DNA from: Microbacterium testaceum StLB037
GTDB taxonomy: Bacteria > Actinomycetota > Actinomycetes > Actinomycetales > Microbacteriaceae
Direction: 5' to 3'
DNA: 64,000 nt
NCBI RefSeq assembly: GCF_008763945.1
Contig: NZ_VTQH01000003.1
Location: 186,001 to 250,000, forward strand
Shown: piece by piece, positions 8,289 to 16,826 of the stretch
Layout: the number at the start of each line of letters is the position of its first letter
How positions within the stretch are numbered: the stretch's first letter is position 1
Translations under genes and position numbers: made by a program
The notes under the pieces: model-generated
Told to the model about the DNA's origin: nothing
The model's input: only the letters and a program-made list of their open reading frames with translations
Databases searched by the model: none

Positions 8289-8995
8289 CGGGTGTGGGAA
8301 TGAGTCGGCCCGAGATGGACCCGACGCCCGACATTGCGGGGCTCGATCACGCGGCTGCCGGCGTCCGCACTCGGGTCGCAGCGGTGTGCCGCGCGCTGGC
8401 CGCAGACGGGCTGGTCAAGGGGACCGCCGGCAACGTGAGCGTGCGAGTCGACGGGGGTATCGCCATCACCGCGACCGGCGTGGTCTTTGCCGAGGCGGTG
8501 GACGACGACGTCGTGATCGTCAGCGACGACCGGCGCCTGCTGTGCGGCGCGCTCGCCCCCAGCTCGGAGCTCGAACTGCATTTCGCCGCGTACGCCGACG
8601 ACGCGGTGGGCGCCGTGGTGCACACGCACGCTTCGGCCGCCATCGCCCTGTCGCTCGTTTCGGACCGTCTGCCCTGTGTGCATTACCAGCAACTCGCTCT
8701 GGGCGGTGAGATCGAGGTCGTTCCGTTCTCGGTGTTCGGTTCGCCGGAGCTCGCCCAGACCACGGGCGAGGCACTTTCGAGCGCGAATGCCGTGATCCTC
8801 GCGCATCACGGTGCGGTCACGACCGGTCGCGACCTCGCCGACGCCGTCGCCCACACCGCACTGCTGGAGTGGGCGTGCGACATCTACTTGCGCGCCCGCT
8901 CCGCCGGCGACCCCGCAGAGCTGAGCCCGGAGCAGCAGGCCGACGTGGTCGCCGCGGCAGCTGCCACCGGATACGGACAGAAGCGCGAGGCCTGA
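8285..8995 (+). CDS. Class II aldolase/adducin family protein (fuculose-phosphate aldolase-like)
   Basis: A 236-residue zinc aldolase-type protein. GTAGNVSVR near residue 45 forms the phosphate-binding loop. APSSELELHFAAY carries the catalytic Glu, and VVHTHASA (HxH) plus LAHHGAVTTG supply three zinc histidines. Members cleave fuculose-1-phosphate, rhamnulose-1-phosphate or related sugar phosphates to DHAP or a similar three-carbon unit plus an aldehyde. ATG overlaps the kinase stop; the next gene is an aldehyde dehydrogenase that could oxidise the released aldehyde. Confidence 0.85.
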   Translation: MTGVGMSRPEMDPTPDIAGLDHAAAGVRTRVAAVCRALAADGLVKGTAGNVSVRVDGGIAITATGVVFAEAVDDDVVIVSDDRRLLCGALAPSSELELHFAAYADDAVGAVVHTHASAAIALSLVSDRLPCVHYQQLALGGEIEVVPFSVFGSPELAQTTGEALSSANAVILAHHGAVTTGRDLADAVAHTALLEWACDIYLRARSAGDPAELSPEQQADVVAAAAATGYGQKREA

Positions 8996-8996
8996 G

Positions 8997-10442
8997 ATGA
9001 CGTTTGACTCCCTGAGTCCGCTCGACGGTCGTGTCGTCGGGACGTTCCCTGTGGATGACGACGACGTCCGTGCGGCCGTGGCCCGCGCCCGTCAAGGCGC
9101 GCGCGGATGGCGGACCCAGGGGTTCCGCGGCAGGCGTCGCATTCTCGACGCGTGGCGGCGCGACATCGTCGCCCACCTCGACGAACTGATCGCCGTCGTG
9201 CGGGCCGAGACGGGCAAGCCCGCCGGCGACGCACGTCTCGAGATCATGCTCGCCCTGGACCACCTGGCCTGGGCCGCAGCGAACGCGGAACGCACGCTGC
9301 GGCGCCGACGGGTGCGCGCGGGACTGCTCATGATCAACCAGTCCGCAAGCCTCGGCTACCTCCCCTTCGGAGTGGTCGGCGTCATCGGTCCTTGGAACTA
9401 CCCCGTCTTCACCCCGATGGGCTCCCTCGCGTACGCACTCGCCGCGGGCAACGCGGTCGTGTTCAAGCCGAGCGAGTACACCCCGGCCGTGGGTCACTGG
9501 CTCCGCCGCTCCTTCGTGCGGGCCGGGGGACCGCCCGAGGTCTTCGAGATCGTGACCGGCTTGGGTGACACGGGTGCGGCGCTGTGTCGGGCCGGTGTCG
9601 ACAAGGTCGCTTTCACCGGTTCGACCGCGACCGGCAAGCGGGTCATGGCCGCGTGCGCCGAGACCCTCACTCCCGTCGTGATCGAGGCGGGCGGAAAGGA
9701 CGCCCTCCTCGTGGACGCAGATGCCGACATCGAGGCCGCCGCGGAAGCGGCGGTGTGGGGCGCGTTCTCAAACGCCGGTCAGACGTGCATCGGCATCGAA
9801 CGGGTCTACGCCCACACCCTCGTGTATGACCGCGTCGTCGCCGCCATCGCCGAGCGCGTGCGCGAGCTGCGCGCAGGAACCGACGACGCGGCGGGGCTGG
9901 GTCCGCTCACGATGCCCCGCCAGGCCGACGTGGTGCGCGAGCACGTCGCGGATGCCCTCGCGGCCGGGGGCGTTCTCCGAGAGGGAGCGGTCGTCGAGAG
10001 CGGGCAGACGCTCGCGCCGGTCCTCCTGGTCGACGTCCCCGAGTCGTCGTTGGCGGTGCGTGAAGAGACGTTCGGCCCGACGCTCGTCGTCAACCGCGTG
10101 GCATCCATGGACGAAGCCGTCGCGAAGGCGAACGCCGTGCGATACGGGCTGTCCGGCGCGGTGTTCTCGCGACGGCGGGGGCGCGCATTGGCCGAGCGCC
10201 TGCGCGGAGGCATGATCGCGGTCAACTCGGTCATCTCGTTCGCCGCGGTGCCGTCGCTGCCCTTCGGGGGTGTGGGCGATTCCGGGTTCGGGCGCATCCA
10301 CGGGGCGGACGGCCTGCGCGAGTTCGCGTATGCCAAGGCCATCACCCGGCAGCGCTTCCGTCTGCTCACGCTCACGACGATGCGGCGCACGCCCCGCGTC
10401 GACGCGCTCGTGCAGCGGATCATCCGCCTGCTGTACGGGTGA
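8997..10442 (+). CDS. Aldehyde dehydrogenase family protein
   Basis: A 481-residue ALDH. Visible landmarks are the NAD-binding GPWNYPVFTP and KPSEYTP, the FTGSTATGK turn, the general base in VIEAGGKDA (usually ELGGK, so the motif is slightly divergent) and the catalytic Cys in NAGQTCIG. The C-terminal LPFGGVGDSGFGR and a terminal basic/hydrophobic tail resemble the class 3 / coniferyl-aldehyde branch. The ATG begins one base after the aldolase stop, so it is the third enzyme of the operon and likely converts the aldolase product to an acid. Confidence 0.88.
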   Translation: MTFDSLSPLDGRVVGTFPVDDDDVRAAVARARQGARGWRTQGFRGRRRILDAWRRDIVAHLDELIAVVRAETGKPAGDARLEIMLALDHLAWAAANAERTLRRRRVRAGLLMINQSASLGYLPFGVVGVIGPWNYPVFTPMGSLAYALAAGNAVVFKPSEYTPAVGHWLRRSFVRAGGPPEVFEIVTGLGDTGAALCRAGVDKVAFTGSTATGKRVMAACAETLTPVVIEAGGKDALLVDADADIEAAAEAAVWGAFSNAGQTCIGIERVYAHTLVYDRVVAAIAERVRELRAGTDDAAGLGPLTMPRQADVVREHVADALAAGGVLREGAVVESGQTLAPVLLVDVPESSLAVREETFGPTLVVNRVASMDEAVAKANAVRYGLSGAVFSRRRGRALAERLRGGMIAVNSVISFAAVPSLPFGGVGDSGFGRIHGADGLREFAYAKAITRQRFRLLTLTTMRRTPRVDALVQRIIRLLYG

Positions 10443-10490
10443 GCGCGCGCGGCGCCTCGGAGCGTCAGCGCCCTGCGTGCGCCCCGCGCC

Positions 10491-11768
10491 TCACCGCACC
10501 GAGCGCACCCGCATGACGACCGCCGCGCCGAGCAGTCCGGTCACGCCGCTCGCGATGAACAGGCCCGGGAAACCCCCGAAGGCCACGACGGCCCCGGCGC
10601 CGAGGAGCGGTCCGAAGGCCTGGGGGCCGGCCATCGCGATGTTCATGATGCCGACGTCCTTGCCCCGCGTCTCGGCGGACGGGAGCACCTGGGTCGCCAG
10701 GGCCTGGTCGACGGCGAAGAAGCACCCCTGCCCGAGCCCGAGCAGCACGGCCCCCACGATCGAGGTGCTCTCGGCGGGAGCGACGGCCAGCAGCAGCGCC
10801 GCCAGCGCCTGGGCGACTCCGGATGCCAGGACGAACACCCGCCGTCGCCCCAGCACGTCGCTGAGCTTGCCGAGGGCGATGGATGCCACGATCGTGACGA
10901 CCATGTAGATCACCGTCGTGAACACGAGGAACCCGGTGGGATCGGCCACGCCGAGAGCGAAGGTGAAGAAGTACAGCAGCATCGTCGTCGCGATCGCATT
11001 GCCGAGGTTGATGAGCACGCGGCTCGCTACCGTCCAGGCGAAGTCGGGGTGGCGACGCGGGTCCACCCAGATGGATGCCAGCACCGACCGCGCCGTAAGC
11101 GGCCCCAGGCGGGCGGCATCCACGGGGTTCAGCGGAGCGTCGCGCAGGCGCAGCACGAACGGCACGGCGAGCACGACCACGCTCACGGCGAGCGCGAGGT
11201 AACCGGAGGGGATCGTGGTGAACACCGCCGTCACCAGCACGATCCCGAGCAGGATCCCCAGCGCGTTCGGCGCCGAGATCCACCCCGACACGAGCCCTCG
11301 CTGGTTCTCCGGGACCTGGTCGGCCATCACGGCGGTCAGCGCGGCCGAGGCCATGCAGAAGCCCAGCATGACGACGGTCCACATCACGATCGTGCCGACG
11401 GTCCCGGTCTGGATGCCGAGGAGCGCGAGGCCGACGCCGGCCGTCAGCGATCCGCCGAGGATCCACGGTCGCCGCCGCCCGGAGCGCGATCGAGTGCGGT
11501 CGCTGAGCGCCCCCACGATCGGGTAGGCCACCACGACGAACGCCCCGGCGACAGCGCTGACCAGACCGTAGGAGACGAGCGAAGCGAGCCACTCGTCCGA
11601 GGAGTGCTGGGCCGCGATCTGCAGGGGGAGGAGCACCTGGACCGGCACGAGCTGCGCCATCCAGAGGCCGAGCCACGCGCCGGCGAAGGCGGCGATCCAC
11701 CCGGCGCGGACCGGTCGGGTGGGTTCGGCGTACACCGCGACCGGGACCGTCCGGCCGTCGGACGTCAT
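10491..11768 (-). CDS. MFS transporter
   Basis: A 425-residue protein with about 12 hydrophobic segments. The loop between helices 2 and 3 has GALSDRTRSRSGRRRPW, a sugar/cation-symporter (GPH)-like variant of the MFS motif. The second half has KLSDVLGRRRVFV. It shares a promoter with the upstream esterase: its ATG overlaps that gene's stop (ATGA). The pair suggests import of an ester or lactone that the esterase then hydrolyses, or export. Its 3' end converges on the aldehyde dehydrogenase gene. Confidence 0.82.
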   Translation of the reverse strand: MTSDGRTVPVAVYAEPTRPVRAGWIAAFAGAWLGLWMAQLVPVQVLLPLQIAAQHSSDEWLASLVSYGLVSAVAGAFVVVAYPIVGALSDRTRSRSGRRRPWILGGSLTAGVGLALLGIQTGTVGTIVMWTVVMLGFCMASAALTAVMADQVPENQRGLVSGWISAPNALGILLGIVLVTAVFTTIPSGYLALAVSVVVLAVPFVLRLRDAPLNPVDAARLGPLTARSVLASIWVDPRRHPDFAWTVASRVLINLGNAIATTMLLYFFTFALGVADPTGFLVFTTVIYMVVTIVASIALGKLSDVLGRRRVFVLASGVAQALAALLLAVAPAESTSIVGAVLLGLGQGCFFAVDQALATQVLPSAETRGKDVGIMNIAMAGPQAFGPLLGAGAVVAFGGFPGLFIASGVTGLLGAAVVMRVRSVR

Positions 11769-12835
11769 CGACGCGCTCCGTCGGCGCGGGCGGACAGGCG
11801 GCCCAGCGCCCACGTGCCGGCCTCGGTCACGGCATCCCGAGCATCTTTCAGAGCTCCGCACGCGTTGAAGAAGCCGTGGATCTGGCCCGTGTGGGTCACG
11901 AGGGTCGTGTCGACCCCGGCGTCTTCGAGGCGTCGCGCGTAGGCGATGCCCTCGTCGCGGAGGACGTCGAAGCCCGAGACGGCGACGTAGGCCGGGGCGA
12001 GCCCGGCGAGGTCTTCGGTGAGCAGGGGCGAGACGAGCGGGTCGTCGGCTCGTCCGCCGCCTCGGAGGTAGTGGGCGGCGTACCAGTCCATCTGCGCCTC
12101 GGTGAGGAAGAAGCCGTCGGCGAACAGCTCGTACGAGCGGTGCTTGCGCGAGAGATCGGTGACGGGGCAGAACAGGATCTGGAACGCGGGCGCGCCCTCG
12201 GCGTCATCGCGCGTGACGATCGAGGTGACCGCCGCGACGTTGCCGCCGGCGCTCTCGCCTCCCACACCCACGGTGGCCGCCATGCCGCCGTGACGCGAGG
12301 CGGTGTCGCGCACCCAGCGGAAGGCGTCGATGCAGTCCTCGAGCCCCTCGGGGAAAGGGTTCTCGGGGGCCAGGCGGTACTCGACGGATACCACCGTCAT
12401 GCCGGTGCTCTTCGCGAGCGTGCGGCAGGCGGCATCCGCACTGTCGATCGAGCCCAGTACCCATCCACCGCCGTGGAAGTACACGATCGTGCCGGGGGAC
12501 GGTCGGTCGAGCCGAGCCTGGTAGACGCGCCCGCGGACGCCGCCCGCGCGCGTCGGAATCGTGATGTCCTCGCGCTGCGCGAGGCGGATGGAGCCGGCGA
12601 ACGTCCACGCTTCGAGCTCGATGTGAGCGCGCGCCTCGTCGAGCGGGAGGCGCTCGAAGTGGGCGCCCGGGGAGTCGTTCATCACCCGGAGCGAGGTCTG
12701 CACCGCTGGATGCAGCGTGTTGCCGTCGATGACGATGGGGCTGCCGTTCACGGAGCGGAGGACCGCGGGTGGCATGGAGCCCAGGGTGCGGGCACCCCAG
12801 CGGAGCAGGTGGTCCTGGGGGCGGGGACGGCTCAT
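11765..12835 (-). CDS. Alpha/beta hydrolase, hormone-sensitive-lipase-type esterase
   Basis: A 356-residue HSL-family esterase. It has the oxyanion motif YFHGGGWVLGS, the nucleophile elbow GESAGGN, the acid in SGFDVLRDEG and the catalytic His in GQIHGFF, in the normal order. An N-terminal cap region precedes the core. It is first in a two-gene minus-strand operon with the MFS transporter. The promoter region, up to 12978, contains the shared GTACAWWTGTGC operator and another inverted repeat. The natural ester substrate is unknown. Confidence 0.88.
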   Translation of the reverse strand: MSRPRPQDHLLRWGARTLGSMPPAVLRSVNGSPIVIDGNTLHPAVQTSLRVMNDSPGAHFERLPLDEARAHIELEAWTFAGSIRLAQREDITIPTRAGGVRGRVYQARLDRPSPGTIVYFHGGGWVLGSIDSADAACRTLAKSTGMTVVSVEYRLAPENPFPEGLEDCIDAFRWVRDTASRHGGMAATVGVGGESAGGNVAAVTSIVTRDDAEGAPAFQILFCPVTDLSRKHRSYELFADGFFLTEAQMDWYAAHYLRGGGRADDPLVSPLLTEDLAGLAPAYVAVSGFDVLRDEGIAYARRLEDAGVDTTLVTHTGQIHGFFNACGALKDARDAVTEAGTWALGRLSARADGARR

Positions 12836-12892
12836 CGAGGAACCCTTCTGTCGATCACGGCGATGGGATCGACTATCGGGTTACTTTATTGC

Positions 12893-12912
12893 ACAGAAGT
12901 ACTGTTTTCTGT
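12893..12912. promoter_or_regulatory. Inverted repeat upstream of the esterase gene
   Basis: ACAGAA and TTCTGT, six-base perfect arms eight bases apart, lie in an A/T-rich stretch about 60 bases before the esterase start. It is a candidate second operator or part of the promoter. Confidence 0.3.
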
Positions 12913-12961
12913 ATCCGTCATGTGAATTCAGCGCGCACCGCCCAAACTGGGCTTCCTAAAC

Positions 12962-12977
12962 ATGTACATTTGTGCCA
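12962..12977. promoter_or_regulatory. Second copy of the GTACAWWTGTGC operator
   Basis: ATGTACATTTGTGCCA shares 12 consecutive core positions (with W = A/T) with the sites at 7294 and 16422. It lies between the esterase promoter region and the 3' end of the TetR gene at 12979. It is well placed to control the minus-strand esterase-MFS operon. Confidence 0.5.
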
Positions 12978-12978
12978 A

Positions 12979-13611
12979 TTAATCGAGGGGGCGGTCGTCG
13001 CTCAACGACGACGTCGTAGCAAGGGTCACGAACCCGACGATGACGGCGCGCAGAGCGTGCGCCAGCGACTGGAACTGGACCTCCTCAGAACGGGCGATGC
13101 GATGCAGGGCGAAACCATCGATCAGGGCGACGACCGCGGCCGCAGCATGCGGGTCGGTCACGCCGTTGCTGCGCAGGACCGCCGCGGCCAGCGCCCTCGT
13201 CTCATCGAGGATGCGCTCCACGTGCGCCCGGAGAGCCGGGTGGCGCGAGGCGAACAGGTAGATCTCGAACTGCGCGACGGTGTTCTCCTGCGACTGGTTG
13301 CGCACGATCTCGACGAACTCGTCGATCGCCGCGCCCGGGTGGTTCCCGCCGGTTTCCAGCAGCGAGCGGAATTGCTGCAGACGATCCATCTCGGCGGCCA
13401 TCGCGTGCGCGACGGCCTCGCCGATCATGTCGTCGAGGGAGTCGAAGAAGTAGGTCGTCGACGAGTGCGGAACGCCCGCCGCCGCGGCCACCGCGCGGTG
13501 CGTGACGGCCGCGATCCCGCCCTCCGCGATGATGCGGAGCGTCGCGTCCAGCAGCAGCTCGCGTCGTGCGCGGCCACGGGCTCGCATCGATCGACTCGTC
13601 GTCTCGCTCAC
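12979..13611 (-). CDS. TetR family transcriptional regulator
   Basis: A 210-residue regulator. The N-terminal helix-turn-helix reads LLDATLRIIAEGGIAAVTHRAVAAAAGVPHSSTTYFF, spread over residues 18-54 and typical of TetR. The ligand domain has no recognisable signature. I chose GTG at 13611 because GGAGGGCA stands just upstream; longer in-frame starts to 13647 lack one. It is divergent from the flavin amine oxidase operon, with a short shared region carrying an inverted repeat. It is also the nearest candidate to bind the three GTACAWWTGTGC sites, which is inference. Confidence 0.85.
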   Translation of the reverse strand: MSETTSRSMRARGRARRELLLDATLRIIAEGGIAAVTHRAVAAAAGVPHSSTTYFFDSLDDMIGEAVAHAMAAEMDRLQQFRSLLETGGNHPGAAIDEFVEIVRNQSQENTVAQFEIYLFASRHPALRAHVERILDETRALAAAVLRSNGVTDPHAAAAVVALIDGFALHRIARSEEVQFQSLAHALRAVIVGFVTLATTSSLSDDRPLD

Positions 13612-13625
13612 ACTGCCCTCCTCGC

Positions 13626-13640
13626 CGACCGCGCCGGTCG
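13626..13640. promoter_or_regulatory. Inverted repeat in the TetR/amine-oxidase divergent promoter
   Basis: CGACCG CGC CGGTCG, perfect six-base arms with a three-base centre, sits midway between the two divergent starts (56 bases apart). It could be an autoregulatory operator for the TetR protein. It differs in sequence from the GTACAWWTGTGC family. Confidence 0.4.
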
Positions 13641-13667
13641 GTGCCACACCAGAAACGGAGCAAGCCT

Positions 13668-15089
13668 ATGACCGCTTCCTCGAACGTCACGGATCGCGCC
13701 CCCGTCGTCGATGTCGACGTGATCGTCGTCGGTGCCGGTTTATCGGGCCTGACCACCGCCCATCGCCTGCGCCAGTTCGGGTCCACCGTGGCGGTGTTCG
13801 AAGCCGCCGCTCGCGTCGGGGGGCGCGTCTCGTCGGCCGAAGTCGACGGCGTCCACGTCGACCTGGGTGGCACCTTCGTCGGCCCGGGGCAGGACCGCAT
13901 CCTCGCGCTCGCCGAAGAGGTGGGCGTCTCGCGCTACCCCACCTACTCCGCGGGCCGCAACGTCATCCGCTGGCGCGGGGAGCGCCGGCGCTACCGCGGT
14001 ACCGTGCCCCCCGTGGGGGCGAGTCTGCTCGACGTCGGCCGCATCCAGCTCACTCTCGACCGTCTGGCGCGGACCGTTCCGTGCGGCAACCCGTCCGCAG
14101 CTGCACACGCGGCGGAATGGGATGCCGAGAGCCTGGGGTCGTGGCTCCGTCGCTCGCACGCGTCGGCGGCGGCCCGCGATCTCATCGCCATCGCGGCTCG
14201 GACGACGTGGGGGTGCGAGCCGGACGAGCTGTCGTTCCTGCACGCCTTGCACTACATCCACCAGGCCGGCGGACTGTCGTCGATGCTGGACACCGAGGGG
14301 GGTGCACAGGACGAGCACTTCGTCGAAGGGTCGCACGAGATCGCGGTGCGTCTTGCCGCGGTGCTCGGGCCCGCGCTGCGTCTGAACGCGCCCGTGCGGT
14401 CGATCGAGGTCATCGACGAGGGGGTCCGCGTCTCGACCGCCGATGAGCAGGTCACGGCCCAAGCCGTCGTGGTCGCCGTTCCGCCGTCGCAGCGGGGACG
14501 GATCGACTTCTCGCCCGCTCTGCCGTCGGTCCACAGGCAGATGGCCCAGCGCTGGCCCGCCGGGGTGCTGTCGAAGGCGTACGCGGTCTACGAGCGCCCG
14601 TTCTGGCGCGACGGTGATCTGTCGGGTCAGGGGATCTCCGACACCGGCCCGGTCTTCATCACCTTCGACGCCGGCCCCGTGGGCGCAGACGCTCCCGGTG
14701 TCCTGCTCGGGTTCATCGGCGGGGTCTACGCCCGCGAGTGGGACGAGCTTCCCGAGCCCGAGCGGCGGGCACGCGCGCTGTCGTCGTTCGCCGACCTGTT
14801 CGGCCCGCGGGCTCTGGATGCCGTCGGCTACATCGACCAGCGCTGGGGAGCGGAGCCGTGGGTCGGCGGAGGACCGACGGCCGCCCCCGGAGCGGGGGCC
14901 GTCGTGCCCTATGCCGCCGCCGTCGGTGCTCCCGTCGGTCCGATCCTCTGGGCGGGAACCGAGACCGCGGAGCAGTGGACCGGCTTCATGGACGGGGCCG
15001 TCCGCGCCGGTGAACGAGCAGCCCTCCAGGCGCGGAGCATCCTCGCCTCCTCTTCGACCGATCACGAGCAGACGGGAGCCGTCCGATGA
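13668..15089 (+). CDS. Flavin amine oxidase family FAD-dependent oxidoreductase
   Basis: A 473-residue flavin monoamine oxidase-fold enzyme. The FAD-binding dinucleotide fold VVGAGLSGLTTAHRL is near residues 16-30, followed by VFEAAARVGGRV. The C-terminal flavin motif is PILWAGTETAEQWTGFMDGAVRAGERAA (split over residues 428-455). Relatives oxidise amines, polyamines or aromatic/terpenoid ring carbons. It opens a three-gene operon with an SRPBCC protein and an alpha/beta hydrolase. The partners look more like catabolism of a cyclic compound than amine use, but the substrate is not visible. Confidence 0.85.
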   Translation: MTASSNVTDRAPVVDVDVIVVGAGLSGLTTAHRLRQFGSTVAVFEAAARVGGRVSSAEVDGVHVDLGGTFVGPGQDRILALAEEVGVSRYPTYSAGRNVIRWRGERRRYRGTVPPVGASLLDVGRIQLTLDRLARTVPCGNPSAAAHAAEWDAESLGSWLRRSHASAAARDLIAIAARTTWGCEPDELSFLHALHYIHQAGGLSSMLDTEGGAQDEHFVEGSHEIAVRLAAVLGPALRLNAPVRSIEVIDEGVRVSTADEQVTAQAVVVAVPPSQRGRIDFSPALPSVHRQMAQRWPAGVLSKAYAVYERPFWRDGDLSGQGISDTGPVFITFDAGPVGADAPGVLLGFIGGVYAREWDELPEPERRARALSSFADLFGPRALDAVGYIDQRWGAEPWVGGGPTAAPGAGAVVPYAAAVGAPVGPILWAGTETAEQWTGFMDGAVRAGERAALQARSILASSSTDHEQTGAVR

Positions 15090-15520
15090 CCTGGCGCCGC
15101 GAATACACTCACCTGACCACCGCGACCCCGGAGGCCGTGTGGAAGCGATGGACGACCCCCGCGGACTGGGCCGTCGACGACCCGGACCTGCGCGAGGCGA
15201 CCTTCGCCGTTCCCCCTCGAGTGGGCGCCACCGGGCGGGTCGTCAACCACGGGACTCCCGCGCAGCGCTTCACCTTCACCGAACTGCAGCCGGGGGTCGC
15301 GATGAACTTCCGCATCGGTCTGCCGGGGGCGGTCCTGTCGTTCCCTCACAGCATGCGGCGGACCGCCAACGGTCTGTCGGTGACGCACGCGGTGGAGATC
15401 ACCGGACCCCTCGCCGCGGTGTTCGGGCCGCTGGTCGGGCGCAAGATCGCGGCGGGGCTGCCCGCCGTCGTGCGACTCGTCACGACGAACGCGCTCGCCG
15501 ACATGGCCGCCGAGGGCTGA
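15086..15520 (+). CDS. SRPBCC (polyketide cyclase/START-like) family protein
   Basis: A 144-residue protein opening WRREYTHLTTATPEAVWKRW, the typical first strand and helix of SRPBCC ligand-binding folds, with WTTPADWAVDDPDL next. Such proteins bind hydrophobic ligands, or act as cyclases or hydrolase auxiliaries. Its ATG overlaps the amine oxidase stop by four bases, so it likely handles a product or substrate of that enzyme. Confidence 0.72.
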   Translation: MTWRREYTHLTTATPEAVWKRWTTPADWAVDDPDLREATFAVPPRVGATGRVVNHGTPAQRFTFTELQPGVAMNFRIGLPGAVLSFPHSMRRTANGLSVTHAVEITGPLAAVFGPLVGRKIAAGLPAVVRLVTTNALADMAAEG

Positions 15521-15524
15521 GCGC

Positions 15525-16421
15525 GTGTCGATCGCGATGAGGCTCACGGCGGCGGCGATGCGGGTGAACGCCACGAGTATCCGTCGAGCCCTCGCGCGCG
15601 ACGACTACCTCGCCACGCTGTCGCCCGACCGCCGACCCGCCGACCCGCCGACGCGCCTGCGCCGTTCGGGCCGCGTCGTCGTGTCGAGGCCCGGCGGACT
15701 GCCCGTCGTCCGCTACGAACCAGCGACCCGGACCGCGGGCGTCGAGCTCATGTACCTCCCGGGCGGGGGACTCGTGAACCCGCTCGTCGCCGAGCACTGG
15801 TGGATCGTCGAACGCCTCGCGCGGAGCACGGGAGCGGCGATCACCGTGGTCACCTACCCGCTCGCTCCCGAGCACGACGCCGAGGCGACCGCGGCCTTCG
15901 TCGATGCCGAGTACGCGCGCCTGGCTCGCCGCGCGGGCTCGTCGCGGCTGCTCGTCGCGGGCGACTCGGCGGGCGGGACGGTCGCCCTGGGGCTCGCGGC
16001 TCGCGCCGAGCGACGCCCCGACGCGCTCGTGCTGTTCTCTCCCTGGCTCGATCTCGAGCTCGGGAACCCGGCGATCGCACGCCGCGTTCGGCGGGACCCG
16101 TCTCTGCGCGTGCCGGGGCTGCGCGCGGGTGCGGTCGCGTGGGCGCGTGGCCGGCCGCTTCGGGATGCCACGCTCAACCCGATCCACGCCGACCCGGCGG
16201 GCCTGCCGCCCACGGTGATCTTCCAGGGGGGCCGCGACATCTTCTACGACGACGCGGTGTCTTTCGCCGCGCGGGCGCGGGAGGCGGGTTCCGCGGTGCG
16301 GCTGGTGGCGGCCCCCGACGGCTTTCACGTCTATGTCGGAGCGTTCTGGACGCCCGAGGCTCGTGCGGCGTTCGCGCTGACCGGTGAGATCGCCCGTGAT
16401 CCGTCACGCGTCGTGATTTAG
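15525..16421 (+). CDS. Alpha/beta hydrolase (esterase-like)
   Basis: A 298-residue hydrolase. The oxyanion region is YLPGGGLVNP instead of the usual HGGG, so the oxyanion-hole His position is occupied by Leu-Pro. The nucleophile elbow is AGDSAGGTVALG, the acid is in FQGGRDIFYDD and the His in DGFHVYVG. GTG at 15525 follows GAGGG by nine bases; ATG at 15537 is an alternative. It ends a three-gene operon with the flavin oxidase and SRPBCC protein, and would hydrolyse an ester or lactone formed by the oxidase. Confidence 0.78.
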   Translation: MSIAMRLTAAAMRVNATSIRRALARDDYLATLSPDRRPADPPTRLRRSGRVVVSRPGGLPVVRYEPATRTAGVELMYLPGGGLVNPLVAEHWWIVERLARSTGAAITVVTYPLAPEHDAEATAAFVDAEYARLARRAGSSRLLVAGDSAGGTVALGLAARAERRPDALVLFSPWLDLELGNPAIARRVRRDPSLRVPGLRAGAVAWARGRPLRDATLNPIHADPAGLPPTVIFQGGRDIFYDDAVSFAARAREAGSAVRLVAAPDGFHVYVGAFWTPEARAAFALTGEIARDPSRVVI

Positions 16422-16437
16422 CTGTACATATGTGCAA
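16422..16437. promoter_or_regulatory. Third copy of the GTACAWWTGTGC operator
   Basis: CTGTACATATGTGCAA begins directly after the hydrolase stop codon. It is the most symmetric of the three sites: TGTACATATGTGCA matches its reverse complement at 12 of 14 positions. It precedes the 74-residue gene at 16483, which it may control. Confidence 0.5.
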
Positions 16438-16482
16438 GAATCTCGTCAGGGCGACGACGGTGCGCCCGGATCAGGAGACACG

Positions 16483-16707
16483 ATGGCCGCTCGATACGAC
16501 CTCGCCAAGGTGAAGCTCGGCAAACTCATGACGGACCCGGATGCCGAGGCGATCATCCTCGACGTCATCCCCGACCTGAAGAAGAGCCCGACGTACCTCG
16601 TGGCGAAGACGCTCACCGCGAGCGCGGCCCTGCAACTGGCGGCCGCGCAGCTCGGCGCGGAGAAGGCCGCAGAACTCCGACGCCGGGTCGAGGCGCTCGA
16701 GGCCTGA
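16483..16707 (+). CDS. Small hypothetical protein (74 aa)
   Basis: A 74-residue protein with AGGAGA six bases before its ATG. It is helix-rich: a Lys/Asp segment (DLAKVKLGKLMTDPDAEAI), then DLKKSPTYLVAKT, then an Ala/Leu helix and a charged C-terminal helix. No membrane segment or cysteine. I do not recognise the family. It follows the flavin oxidase operon but has its own putative operator, so it may be an auxiliary small protein of the same regulon. Confidence 0.6.
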   Translation: MAARYDLAKVKLGKLMTDPDAEAIILDVIPDLKKSPTYLVAKTLTASAALQLAAAQLGAEKAAELRRRVEALEA

Positions 16708-16826
16708 CCGCCGATACCTCGTGCGCGCGGTCGGCATCGCGATGAGCCGGCGGGTCTTCCGGAACAAGGGTTGCGCCATGACGGCGTCGGAGCCGGGCCG
16801 CGTAGATTGGCCGACGTAATCCCCTC

